From assembly GCA_900540275.1 (NCBI GenBank), contig UQFO01000002.1, positions 62,001-126,000 of the forward strand: DNA of 64,000 nucleotides, given 5' to 3'. Source of the DNA: an uncultured Oscillospiraceae bacterium. Lineage in GTDB: Bacteria; Bacillota; Clostridia; Oscillospirales; Acutalibacteraceae. Shown one piece after another: positions 1 through 8,045 of this stretch; positions within the stretch are counted from its first letter, which is position 1; each line of letters begins with the position of its first letter. The position numbers and the translations under genes were made by a program. The notes below the pieces were generated by a model. The model searched no databases. It worked only from the letters and a program-made list of their open reading frames with translations, and was not told the origin of the DNA.

Positions 1-248
1 ACAAAGCGCGTATCCTTGAGCCACGCGAATATTTTTTCAATAAACAGCAGAATAAACGGAATCGGAAGGATGTTTCCGATAATACAAATTGGAATAGCAG
101 CCCAAAGGTCTACTCCAAACATTGATGCGGCTATCAGGCCGCCCCTCAATTCCAGAATGGGACAAAGCGAAATAATAAACGCGACGAGTTCTCCTGGAAT
201 GCCGGACATTGCGCTGGCAATTGACTCAATGAGTTGTTCCAAATCCAT
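1..248 (-). CDS. Small multidrug export family membrane protein (COG2426), 3' end outside window
   Basis: The minus strand reads as a hydrophobic protein with the segments PILELRGGLIAASMFG and IGNILPIPFILLFIEKIF, which I recognise as the N-terminal part of the COG2426 / Sm_multidrug_ex family of integral membrane proteins. The frame runs off position 1, so about 82 residues are visible. The name multidrug export comes from family annotation and substrate is not established. The start is ambiguous. GGAGGT abuts the ATG at 248, which is too close, while the in-frame TTG at 242 is six bases from that Shine-Dalgarno and may be the true start. The gene is divergent from the VanZ-like gene. Confidence 0.75.
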   Translation of the reverse strand, partial: MDLEQLIESIASAMSGIPGELVAFIISLCPILELRGGLIAASMFGVDLWAAIPICIIGNILPIPFILLFIEKIFAWLKDTRF

Positions 249-335
249 ACCTCCGTAAAATCGATAAAATAATCTCAACTATTATACATGCTTTCCCTGC
301 CCTTTGGCAAGTAAAATCCCTGTAAATTTACAGCC

Positions 336-364
336 TTGACATAAAAAAGCAGATTCATTAGAAT
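336..364 (+). promoter_or_regulatory. Sigma-A type promoter for the VanZ-like gene
   Basis: TTGACA at 336-341 and TAGAAT at 359-364 are separated by 17 bases. The pair lies 24 bases upstream of the ATG at 389. Confidence 0.6.
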
Positions 365-388
365 AAATAGGCTGGAAAGGGTGTAATT

Positions 389-880
389 ATGAACAGAATT
401 CAAAAACATTGGAAAGAAAACAGGGCGGGGCTTGTTTTGCTTTTGCTCACGGCGCTCTTTATCCTTTTTATATTCTCGAGAAGTATGGTTCCGCAGGCGG
501 CCTCTGCGCAGGAAAGCGGCTCTGTCGTCAGCGTGCTCGGCAGCCTTTGGAGCGCGCTTGGAATCGATGAGGACAGCGCCGACCATATAGTGCGCAAGCT
601 TGCCCATTTTATCGAATTCATGTGCCTTGGCGTCCTGCTTACGCTGTGCGCGTGCCATAACGGGGACAGAAAGCTCAGGCGGCATACTTTCCCCGTTTTG
701 TTCTTTTGTTTATGTATTCCCGTGATGGATGAAACCATTCAATACTTTTCGCCGGGCCGCGCGCCCGAGGTGCGCGACGTCGTGCTCGACTTCAGCGGAG
801 CTGCCGCGGGTTTCATTGTTGTCGCTTTTATACGAAAAATTTGCAAAATGAATAAAAAGAAGGAAAAAATTGCAAAATAA
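389..880 (+). CDS. VanZ-like family membrane protein
   Basis: This 163-residue protein carries the VanZ-family signature: RKLAHFIEFMCLGVLL in the middle, then DETIQYFSPGRAPEVRDV followed by a final membrane helix (about residues 137-150). An N-terminal hydrophobic segment (about 15-31) gives roughly four membrane spans. VanZ of the vancomycin cluster gives low teicoplanin resistance, but most chromosomal homologues have no known role and no van genes are nearby. The start is supported by AAAGGG seven bases upstream of the ATG. It appears monocistronic, since nfnA has its own promoter. The tail is basic (KMNKKKEKIAK). Confidence 0.85.
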   Translation: MNRIQKHWKENRAGLVLLLLTALFILFIFSRSMVPQAASAQESGSVVSVLGSLWSALGIDEDSADHIVRKLAHFIEFMCLGVLLTLCACHNGDRKLRRHTFPVLFFCLCIPVMDETIQYFSPGRAPEVRDVVLDFSGAAAGFIVVAFIRKICKMNKKKEKIAK

Positions 881-891
881 GAAGTCTTTTA

Positions 892-920
892 TTGAAATTC
901 GGGCGTGAATGCTGTATAAT
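892..920 (+). promoter_or_regulatory. Sigma-A type promoter for nfnAB
   Basis: TTGAAA at 892-897 and a perfect TATAAT at 915-920 are spaced by 17 bases. They lie just ahead of the nfnA start at 949. Confidence 0.65.
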
Positions 921-948
921 AAACGCTTGTAACATTATGGGATAGGAT

Positions 949-1806
949 GTGTGCGAATTGTTTAAAATTGTAGAAAAAACACCCCTGAATCCTTCCATGA
1001 CAAGAATGGTAGTCGAGGCGCCGTTTATTGCAAAAAAGGCGATGCCCGGCCAGTTTATCATTCTGCGTGTGGATGAATTCGGCGAACGCATTCCGCTGAC
1101 GATTGCCGATTACGACAGGGAGAAGGGCACCGTCACAATCATATATCAGAAGGTCGGCAAAACGACGATGCTGCTCGATACGCTCGGCGCCGGCGAATAC
1201 ATACTCGATTTTGTCGGCCCCCTTGGCAAAGCCTCTGAGCTTGAGGGCTACCAAAAGGCCGCGGTCATCGGCGGCGGCGCTGGCTGCGCCATCGCGTACC
1301 CGCAGGCAAAGGCCCTGCATAATATGGGCGCGCATGTCGATATCATCGCGGGGTTCCGCAATGAAGAGCTGATTATATTAAAGGATGAAATGCAGGCCGT
1401 GAGCGACGAGCTTATCGTCATGACGGACGACGGCTCAAACGGCAATAAGGGCTTTGTCACAGACGCCCTGCTGGAGAAAATAAAGTCCGGCGCGGGATAC
1501 GATTTGGTGATTGCAATCGGGCCGATGCCGATGATGAAGGCCGTAAGCAACCTGACAAAGGAATACGGTATTAAAACAATCGTCAGCATGAACACCATTA
1601 TGATTGACGGCACGGGCATGTGCGGCGGCTGCCGCCTGACAGTCGGCGGGCAGACGAAATTCGCCTGTGTGGACGGGCCGGATTTCGACGGGCACGAGGT
1701 CGACTTCGACGAGGCGATGAAACGCGCCGCCATCTTTAAGGACCAGGAGCAGAAGGCCGCAAGGGACCCTAACTGCAGATTACTCAGAGGTGAGCACAAT
1801 GGCTAA
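949..1806 (+). CDS. nfnA: NfnA, ferredoxin-NADP+ reductase/bifurcating transhydrogenase small subunit
   Basis: This is the FAD/NAD-binding, 2Fe-2S subunit of the sulfide dehydrogenase / NfnAB family. Together with NfnB it couples NADH and reduced ferredoxin oxidation to NADPH formation. The N-terminal half (to about 95) is a ferredoxin-reductase-type FAD domain. AAVIGGGAGCAIAYPQAK is the nucleotide-binding loop. GTGMCGGCRLTVGG and the later FACVDGPDFDGHEVDF supply the cluster cysteines and family-typical tail. Length (about 285) is normal. The start is GTG 949, but TTG 958 would give the usual FKI-type N-terminus. It overlaps nfnB by 8 bases, which implies translational coupling. Confidence 0.9.
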   Translation: MCELFKIVEKTPLNPSMTRMVVEAPFIAKKAMPGQFIILRVDEFGERIPLTIADYDREKGTVTIIYQKVGKTTMLLDTLGAGEYILDFVGPLGKASELEGYQKAAVIGGGAGCAIAYPQAKALHNMGAHVDIIAGFRNEELIILKDEMQAVSDELIVMTDDGSNGNKGFVTDALLEKIKSGAGYDLVIAIGPMPMMKAVSNLTKEYGIKTIVSMNTIMIDGTGMCGGCRLTVGGQTKFACVDGPDFDGHEVDFDEAMKRAAIFKDQEQKAARDPNCRLLRGEHNG

Positions 1807-3190
1807 TATGGTAATGACAAAGACGCCCATGCCCGAACAGGCGCCGGACGTCCGCAATAAAAACTTCAAAGAGGTTGCGCTCGGCTATACGGAAGAAATG
1901 GCCGTTTTTGAAGCGCAGCGCTGCCTGCACTGCAAAAATAGGCCATGTGTTTCCGGCTGCCCGGTAAACGTGCCCATTCCCGAGTTCATCGGCCATGTGG
2001 CGAACGGAGAATTCGAGGAAGCCTACCAGGTCCTCTCTTCGGCAAACTCCCTGCCCGCCGTGTGCGGAAGGGTATGTCCGCAGGAAACCCAGTGCGAATC
2101 AAAATGCGTGCGCGGCATCAAGGGCGAACCGGTCGGCATCGGCAGGCTCGAGCGCTTTGTCGCGGACTGGCATATGGCGAACGTGAAGGATAAGGCAAAG
2201 CGCCCGCAGGGCAATGGCCATAAGGTTGCCGTTATCGGCGCGGGCCCGTCTGGGCTTACCTGTGCGGGCGACCTTGCAAAGGCCGGCTACGAGGTCACAG
2301 TATTCGAGGCGTTCCATACGGCCGGCGGCGTACTGATGTACGGCATTCCGGAATTCCGCCTGCCCAAAGCAATTGTCCAGAAGGAAATTGACGGCCTGCG
2401 CGATTTGGGCGTGGATATCCAGACCAATATGGTCATCGGCAAGGTGCTGTCTGTCGACGAGCTGTTCGAGATGGGCTTTGAAGCGATGTTTATCGGTACG
2501 GGCGCGGGCCTTCCGAATTTTATGGATATTCCCGGCAACAACCTGACGGGCGTGTACTCCGCAAACGAGTTTTTGACCCGCATCAATCTGATGAAGGCCT
2601 ATCTCGACGATTACGACACCTTCATCGTTAAGCCTAAGAACGTGGCGGTCATCGGCGGCGGCAACGTCGCGATGGACGCGGCGCGCAGCGCAAAGCGGCT
2701 TGGGGCTGAGAACGTATCTATCATTTACCGCCGTTCCGAGGAGGAAATGCCCGCGCGAAACGAAGAAATCCATCACGCGAAGGAAGAGGGCATAGCGTTT
2801 AGGCTTTTGAACAACCCTGTCGCGATGCTCGACGACGGGACCGGAAAGGTCGGGAAAATCGAGTGCGTCGAGATGGAGCTCGGTGAGCCGGACGAATCCG
2901 GAAGGCGCCGTCCGGTCGAGAAAAAAGGCTCCAACTTCACAATTGACGTCGACTGCGTTATTGTGGCAATCGGCAATTCGCCGAATCCGCTGATTCGCAC
3001 GACGACGAAAGGGATTGAAGCCAACAGGCGCGGCTGCCTGGTCGTCGAGGAGGACACCATGCGTACGACCCGGCAGGGCGTTTACGCGGGAGGGGACGCC
3101 GTAACGGGCGCCGCGACGGTTATCCTTGCGATGGGCGCCGGAAGGCAGGCCGCAAAATCCATTGACGAATATATCAAGAGCAAGGCCTGA
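1799..3190 (+). CDS. nfnB: NfnB, NADPH-dependent glutamate synthase-type large subunit
   Basis: The product is a GltD-like flavoprotein, 463 residues from ATG 1799. It has an N-terminal two-4Fe-4S region (CLHCKNRPCVSGCPVNVP, then CGRVCPQETQCESKC), an FAD loop (VIGAGPSGLTCAGDLAKAGY), the LMYGIPEFRLPK motif, and an NADPH loop (VAVIGGGNVAMDAARSAKR). Such proteins are often annotated gltA/gltD. However, the partner is the NfnA-type subunit and no glutamate synthase large subunit is present, so the electron-bifurcating NfnAB complex is the better call. ATG 1799 is chosen over in-frame GTG 1790 because AGAGGTG lies six bases before it. Confidence 0.9.
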   Translation: MANMVMTKTPMPEQAPDVRNKNFKEVALGYTEEMAVFEAQRCLHCKNRPCVSGCPVNVPIPEFIGHVANGEFEEAYQVLSSANSLPAVCGRVCPQETQCESKCVRGIKGEPVGIGRLERFVADWHMANVKDKAKRPQGNGHKVAVIGAGPSGLTCAGDLAKAGYEVTVFEAFHTAGGVLMYGIPEFRLPKAIVQKEIDGLRDLGVDIQTNMVIGKVLSVDELFEMGFEAMFIGTGAGLPNFMDIPGNNLTGVYSANEFLTRINLMKAYLDDYDTFIVKPKNVAVIGGGNVAMDAARSAKRLGAENVSIIYRRSEEEMPARNEEIHHAKEEGIAFRLLNNPVAMLDDGTGKVGKIECVEMELGEPDESGRRRPVEKKGSNFTIDVDCVIVAIGNSPNPLIRTTTKGIEANRRGCLVVEEDTMRTTRQGVYAGGDAVTGAATVILAMGAGRQAAKSIDEYIKSKA

Positions 3191-3220
3191 CGGTTTTGTT
3201 TATAAGAGGTTTTTTATGAG

Positions 3221-3242
3221 AGGCGGAGGTTAGACTCCGCCT
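3221..3242 (+). terminator. Hairpin after nfnAB, possible terminator
   Basis: AGGCGGAG (3221-3228) pairs with CTCCGCCT (3235-3242) across a six-base loop. There is no good T-run after it, so terminator activity is uncertain. Confidence 0.4.
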
Positions 3243-3306
3243 CCTATTATACCCGTAACGCTTTCGGGGAAGTATAAAGAGAAGTTAAAAGGAGAGGGAT
3301 GAGAAC

Positions 3307-4674
3307 GTGGAACAAACAAGGAATAATAAAATGGGCTCCGCCCCAATGTTCAAATTAATCATGTCGATGTCGCTTCCCGCGATGTTCTCTATGATTATCC
3401 AGGCGCTGTACAACATCGTGGACAGCATCTTCGTCGCGCAGATTAACGAAAACGCGCTGACCGCTGTTTCACTTGCCTATCCGGTGCAAATGCTGATTAT
3501 TTCGGTCGCCGTGGGTACGGGCGTGGGCCTCAATTCGCTCGTTTCCAGAAGGCTGGGCGAGGGGAAGCAGGAGGAAGCCGACAGCGCGGCCTCCCATGGG
3601 CTGTTTTTAGGCATCGCCACATGGATAGTTTTTGCCCTGCTCGGGTTCTTTTTGACAGATACGTTCTTTCATATGTTCACAGACGACCCGGAAATTTTTG
3701 CAATGGGCACCCAATATTTGAGCTGCGTCCTGATTTTTTCCGTCGGTGTTTTCGTAGAGCTGAACCTCGAAAAGACGCTCCAGGCGACGGGCAACATGAT
3801 TTACCCGATGCTCTTTATGCTCGTGGGTACGGTAACGAACATCATCCTCGACCCGCTGTTTATCTTCGGCGTTGGCTTCTTTCCGAAGCTCGGCGTACTG
3901 GGCGCGGCGGTTGCAACGGTAATAGGGCAGATTTTTTCCATGATTTTTTCCATTTATGTCATGTTCCGCAAGGAGCACGACGTGCATATCCATTTCAGGC
4001 ATTTCCGTTTCAGCCTCGACACGGTTAAAAATATTTACGCGGTCGGCTTCCCGTCGATTATCATGCAGTCGATAAGCTCCGTCATGATTTTCTTTATGAA
4101 CGGCATACTGATTGCTTTCTCCAATTCCGCCGTTTCGGTTTTGGGCGTGTACTATAAGCTGCAATCCTTTGTGTTCATGCCGGTGTTTGGCCTGACGCAC
4201 GGCGTTATGCCGATTATCGGCTTCAACTACGGAGCTAAGAAAAAGCAGAGGATGCTCTCGGCGCTCAAGTACGGCTGCCTGATTGCGTTCGTTATTATGG
4301 TTGCCGGCACCGCGCTGTTTTGGATTCTGCCGGAGCAGCTTCTGATGATGTTCAACGCGAGCGACGCCATGCTTTCTATCGGCGTGCCGGCGCTTCGCAC
4401 CATCAGCATCTGTTTTATTCCGGCGACCATCGGTATCATGTTTACAACGCTGTTCCAGGCGGTCGGAAAGGGCATCCGCAGCCTGTTTATTTCTGTGCTC
4501 AGGCAGCTTGTCATCCTGCTGCCCGCGGCGTACCTTTTGTCCTTCGCGGGGCTTTCCTACGTCTGGTACGCGTTTCCAATCGCGGAGCTCGCAGCGCTGG
4601 TTGCCGCTGTCCTGCTATACGTGGGCCTTGTGAAAAAAGATTTCAAAAAACTTGATATGCCCACGGAAAACTAA
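3307..4674 (+). CDS. MATE family efflux transporter
   Basis: This 455-residue protein has about twelve hydrophobic segments arranged as two six-helix halves and matches the MATE (NorM/DinF/VmrA-like) family. Characteristic stretches are LPAMFSMIIQALYNIVDSIF near the N-terminus, LEKTLQATGNMIYPM in the first half, and GLTHGVMPIIGFNYGAKK opening the second half. MATE proteins export cationic drugs or metabolites using Na+ or H+ gradients, but the substrate cannot be inferred here. Translation most likely starts at GTG 3307, because the nearby ATG at 3300 is out of frame. AAGGAGAGG lies upstream. It appears to be an independent gene. Confidence 0.9.
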   Translation: MEQTRNNKMGSAPMFKLIMSMSLPAMFSMIIQALYNIVDSIFVAQINENALTAVSLAYPVQMLIISVAVGTGVGLNSLVSRRLGEGKQEEADSAASHGLFLGIATWIVFALLGFFLTDTFFHMFTDDPEIFAMGTQYLSCVLIFSVGVFVELNLEKTLQATGNMIYPMLFMLVGTVTNIILDPLFIFGVGFFPKLGVLGAAVATVIGQIFSMIFSIYVMFRKEHDVHIHFRHFRFSLDTVKNIYAVGFPSIIMQSISSVMIFFMNGILIAFSNSAVSVLGVYYKLQSFVFMPVFGLTHGVMPIIGFNYGAKKKQRMLSALKYGCLIAFVIMVAGTALFWILPEQLLMMFNASDAMLSIGVPALRTISICFIPATIGIMFTTLFQAVGKGIRSLFISVLRQLVILLPAAYLLSFAGLSYVWYAFPIAELAALVAAVLLYVGLVKKDFKKLDMPTEN

Positions 4675-4735
4675 ACATCTTTGTCCACCCTTCCGCATAC
4701 TATTATTAAAAGCTTTTTTAGGAAGTGGTGGCAAT

Positions 4736-5125
4736 ATGAATGACGAACGGTATGACAGCATCGATTATGACGCCGGTTGGCAGACGACGCAAACGGTTTC
4801 GGCGGCGCCCGTAAAGGCACAGCTATACCGCGGCGCCGACGATTTTTCCGACGATGAAGAGGAAGACGCCTACATGACGCGCAGAAGAAGGCGTTATGAG
4901 GACGAGGACGAAGAATATGAAGAGAAGGAAAAAAAGAGCAGGGCAAAGCAGCCGAAAAGCGGCACGCAGGTGCTTATCAAGTATCAGCTGATTATCTGCA
5001 TCATTGCGGCAATCGCCGCGTTCGCGCTCAAATCGTTCGGCGGCCAGATTTACGAGATGGTCGACAGCTGGTATACGGCGCAGCTTAATTCTTCCCTCGT
5101 GGTTGAGGCGGGGAATTTCTTCTGA
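4736..5125 (+). CDS. Charged single-pass membrane protein coupled to SpoIVFB-like protease
   Basis: I do not recognise a named family. The 129-residue product has a very acidic stretch (DDFSDDEEEDAY), then alternating basic and acidic runs (RRRRRYEDEDEEYEEKEKK), then one membrane segment (YQLIICIIAAIAAFAL) and a short outside tail. It ends in TGATG, where the stop overlaps the start of the M50 protease by one base, so the two are translationally coupled. This is the position occupied by spoIVFA in Bacillus, where SpoIVFA tethers and inhibits SpoIVFB. An analogous role is inference, since the LytM-like outer domain of SpoIVFA is missing. The start ATG 4736 is preceded by AGGAAGTGG. Confidence 0.7.
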   Translation: MNDERYDSIDYDAGWQTTQTVSAAPVKAQLYRGADDFSDDEEEDAYMTRRRRRYEDEDEEYEEKEKKSRAKQPKSGTQVLIKYQLIICIIAAIAAFALKSFGGQIYEMVDSWYTAQLNSSLVVEAGNFF

Positions 5126-5751
5126 TGTCCTTTACGCTGTTTGGCTGTAATATAAAAGTAAGCTATCCGCTGGTGGCGGCGCTGACAGCGATTTTTATTT
5201 TTGACAGAAGCGGTTCGGCACTGATTTGTTGTCTGGCCGCTTTTTGCCATGAAATGGGCCATTTGACTATGATGGCGCTTTGCAGGACGAAAACGGAGCA
5301 AATCAGGCTGAGCCTGTTCGATGTAAAAATCAGCGACGCGGGAAAATACCAGAGGAGCTTCCCCTGCGAGATGGCTGTTATCCTGGGAGGGGCGGGCTTT
5401 AACCTTTTGTTCTGCGGCATCTCGCATTTGCTGTTTCTTTGGAGCGGATGGGAGGCTTTCTCCCTGTTTACCTCCGCAAACCTGTTTTTGGCGGCGTTCA
5501 ACCTTATGCCGATTGAATCGCTCGACGGCGGAAACGCGCTTTATTTGCTGCTTTTGCGCCATATGCGCCACGAATACGTAATTAAGGCCATTGAGGTGTT
5601 GTCCTTTATCGTGCTGCTTCCGCTTGCAGCCGCGGGCTTTTTTATCCTGCTCCAGTCGAAATATAATTTTACATTGCTGTTTACAAGCTGCTACCTGATG
5701 GGAATTATTTTACTGAAAAATACAAAGTTTAACCCCGGAAGCATTAAGTGA
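5125..5751 (+). CDS. SpoIVFB-like site-2 (M50) intramembrane metalloprotease
   Basis: This multi-pass membrane protein of 208 residues carries the M50 zinc motif HEMGH at residues 42-46 and the second metal-ligand motif LMPIESLDGG (Asp near residue 134). Both catalytic elements are intact. SpoIVFB in Bacillus cleaves pro-sigma-K at the forespore-mother cell interface. The host also has an uninterrupted sigK at 46.3 kb whose product starts with a short pro-like hydrophobic N-terminus, so it is a plausible substrate. It lacks the C-terminal CBS domain of many family members. It is translated from an ATG overlapping the upstream stop. Confidence 0.8.
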   Translation: MSFTLFGCNIKVSYPLVAALTAIFIFDRSGSALICCLAAFCHEMGHLTMMALCRTKTEQIRLSLFDVKISDAGKYQRSFPCEMAVILGGAGFNLLFCGISHLLFLWSGWEAFSLFTSANLFLAAFNLMPIESLDGGNALYLLLLRHMRHEYVIKAIEVLSFIVLLPLAAAGFFILLQSKYNFTLLFTSCYLMGIILLKNTKFNPGSIK

Positions 5752-6050
5752 ATGCTTTCCGGCAGGGTGCTTCAAACGGAAAACAGGATTTTATTGCGTT
5801 TTCGTCTGTCAGGAGGAATGCTCAGACAGTTTTATGCAGCAAAAAGGTTTAAAAGGACGCGCTGCACCCTTTATGTCTTTGAGGCTAAGAATTGGCATGG
5901 TTCGGGGTTCGCAAACCAAGCAATTTCTCAATCGGGCCATACGGCCGGTGATGTCCGCCCATGCTGCAAGCCGGTTTATCTGAATATTTTTAAATCGGCA
6001 TTGGATAGGGTGCCGGGAAAATAATACCGGCATATATGATATAGTCCTTC
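5752..6050 (+). other. Gene-free structured interval, possible small RNA
   Basis: I see no convincing protein gene here. The strand is rich in hairpins: AATTG/CAATT with TGGTT/AACCA nested inside (5890-5925), and TGCCGG/CCGGCA (6011-6032). It ends at the strong terminator at 6051. This could be a small RNA or a long 3' UTR of the protease gene. I could not match it to 6S RNA, tmRNA, SRP RNA or RNase P RNA. Confidence 0.3.
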
Positions 6051-6086
6051 AAGCGCCGCTTTTCCCCATGCAAAGCGGCGCTTTTT
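6051..6086 (+). terminator. Strong intrinsic terminator
   Basis: AAGCGCCGCTTT (6051-6062) pairs perfectly with AAAGCGGCGCTT (6072-6083), followed by a T-run. Confidence 0.85.
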
Positions 6087-6121
6087 AAGTGCGTCCCATT
6101 CCTGCTTTGGCGGGTTTACCG

Positions 6122-6150
6122 TTGCATTGCGTGGCGAAACCCGTTATAAT
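6122..6150 (+). promoter_or_regulatory. Sigma-A type promoter for the radical SAM operon
   Basis: TTGCAT at 6122-6127 and TATAAT at 6145-6150 have a 17-base spacer and precede the gene at 6204. Confidence 0.65.
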
Positions 6151-6203
6151 AAATTACTAAGGCTGTATTTTGGCCGAATTGTAAGAATACGGGAGAAAAT
6201 AGA

Positions 6204-8045
6204 ATGAATCAAGAGCTTGAAAGATTATTGCTGAAGGTGCAAAAGCCGGGAAGGTATACCGGCGGGGAGCCGAACAGCGTCATAAAGGATAAAAATGAAA
6301 TTGATGTCCGCTTTGCCTTCTGCTTTCCCGATACCTACGAGGTGGGGATGTCGCACCTTGGCATGAAAATCCTCTACAGCCAGTTCAATGAGCAGCCGTA
6401 TTTATGGTGCGAGCGCGTTTTTGCGCCGTGGGTCGATATGGAGCAGCTCATGCGTGAGAGCGATATACCGCTTTACGCGCTGGAAAGCGGCGACCCGGTC
6501 AGGGACTTTGACTTTATCGGCTTTACCCTGCAATATGAGCTGAGCTATACGAACGTGCTCAACATGCTTGCGCTTGCCGGTATCCCACTGTGCTCCAAGG
6601 ACCGTACGGAGCTGTTCAACATCGTCGTGGCCGGCGGACCCTGCGCCTGCAACCCGGAGCCTATGGCCGAATTCATCGACCTGTTTTTTATAGGCGAAGG
6701 GGAAGAGGTCGACCTTGAGGTAATCGAGCTTTACCGTGCGTGCCGCGGTACGGGTGAAAGCAAGGCTGACTTTTTGAGGAAGGCCGCAAAGATTGAGGGC
6801 GTCTATGTTCCGTCCCTCTACGACGCAGCCTACCATGAGGACGGGACAATAAAGGCAGTCACGCCGAAGGACGGCGCGCCGGAAAAGGTAAAAAAACGCC
6901 TGATTATGGATTTGGACAAGCTTTATTATCCCGACCGGTTCGTCGTGCCGATGATTGAAATCGTACACGACAGGGCTGTGTCTGAAATTTTCCGCGGCTG
7001 TATCCGCGGCTGCCGCTTTTGCCAGGCGGGGTTCCTTTACCGGCCCGTAAGGGAAAAATCACCGGAAACCATCGACAGGCAGTGCCGCGCGCTTTGCGAA
7101 AATACAGGCTACGACGAGGTATCCCTGTCTTCCCTGAGCTCAAGCGATTATTCCCAAATTGCGCCGCTTCTGCAAAAGCTCACACAATGGTCGGACGATG
7201 AAAACGTAAGCCTTTCGCTTCCTTCGCTCCGCGTGGACGGCTTTTCCGATGAAATTTTGTCCAAGCTTAAAACCGTGAGAAAAAGCGGGCTCACTTTTGC
7301 GCCGGAGGCCGGAACACAGCGCCTGCGCGACGCAATCAACAAAAATGTGGAGGAGCAGGAGCTGCTCGACACCTGCGCCGTCGCTTTTGCGGGCGGCTGG
7401 ACGACGGTAAAGCTTTATTTTATGCTTGGCCTTCCGACCGAAACCATGGAGGACGTCGAAGGGATTGCCCGGCTTGGTCAGAAGGTAGTCAATGTGTATT
7501 ACAATACGGAAAACAGGGCAAAGGGCAAGGGCGTGCGCGTAACCGTCAGTGCCTCCAGCTTCGTACCGAAGCCCTTTACCCCCTTCCAGTGGGAACCGCA
7601 GGATACAATGGAAATGCTCATGGAAAAGCAGAAACACCTGAAGGAGTCTATTACAACAAAAAAAATCACCTACCATTACCACGATTCAAGCACGAGCTTC
7701 CTAGAAGCGGTATTTGCGCGCGGCGACCGCAGGCTGTCCGCCGTTTTAAAAATGGCCGCTCAGCGGGGCTTCCATTTCGACGGCTGGAGCGACTGCTTCC
7801 GCCTGGAAAATTGGATGGAGCTCTTTGAAGAATGCGGCATAGACCCCGCGTTTTACGCAAACCGCCGCCGGAGCTTTGACGAGACGCTTCCCTGGGACCA
7901 TATCGACTACGGAGTGAAAAAGAATTTTTTGATAGAAGAATGCAAAAAGGCCTATCAGGCGTCCGCCACGCCGCACTGCCGGCTGAAATGCTCAAACTGC
8001 GGCGCGGCCCAGTGGAAAGGGGGCGTCTGCCTTGAAAAACGTTAG
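6204..8045 (+). CDS. TIGR03960 family B12-binding-like radical SAM protein
   Basis: This 613-residue protein belongs to the TIGR03960 group. The N-terminal part (about 30-190) resembles the B12-binding fold (FCFPDTYEVGMSHLGMKIL, GGPCACNPEPMAEFIDLFFIG). The radical SAM core follows with the cluster motif RGCIRGCRFCQAGF (C-x3-C-x2-C) and LTFAPEAGTQRLRDAINKN. The C-terminus has further cysteines (CRLKCSNCGAAQWKGGVC). The exact reaction is unknown; homologues usually lie beside a TIGR03936 gene, as here. The start has GGGAG upstream. Its last 14 bases overlap the next gene, so the pair is probably translated together and may work on one substrate. Confidence 0.9.
   Translation: MNQELERLLLKVQKPGRYTGGEPNSVIKDKNEIDVRFAFCFPDTYEVGMSHLGMKILYSQFNEQPYLWCERVFAPWVDMEQLMRESDIPLYALESGDPVRDFDFIGFTLQYELSYTNVLNMLALAGIPLCSKDRTELFNIVVAGGPCACNPEPMAEFIDLFFIGEGEEVDLEVIELYRACRGTGESKADFLRKAAKIEGVYVPSLYDAAYHEDGTIKAVTPKDGAPEKVKKRLIMDLDKLYYPDRFVVPMIEIVHDRAVSEIFRGCIRGCRFCQAGFLYRPVREKSPETIDRQCRALCENTGYDEVSLSSLSSSDYSQIAPLLQKLTQWSDDENVSLSLPSLRVDGFSDEILSKLKTVRKSGLTFAPEAGTQRLRDAINKNVEEQELLDTCAVAFAGGWTTVKLYFMLGLPTETMEDVEGIARLGQKVVNVYYNTENRAKGKGVRVTVSASSFVPKPFTPFQWEPQDTMEMLMEKQKHLKESITTKKITYHYHDSSTSFLEAVFARGDRRLSAVLKMAAQRGFHFDGWSDCFRLENWMELFEECGIDPAFYANRRRSFDETLPWDHIDYGVKKNFLIEECKKAYQASATPHCRLKCSNCGAAQWKGGVCLEKR

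Noticed and set aside
1790..1798. GTG 1790 as start of nfnB
   Set aside because: ATG 1799 has AGAGGTG at correct distance, and GTG 1790 lies inside that ribosome site.
5752..6024. Possible 90-residue protein directly after the M50 protease
   Set aside because: Composition is not protein-like, there is no ribosome site, and the sequence is better described as hairpin-rich RNA.
5752..6050. 6S RNA, tmRNA, SRP RNA or RNase P RNA
   Set aside because: None of the conserved cores of these RNAs could be found by eye, so only an unnamed RNA candidate is reported.
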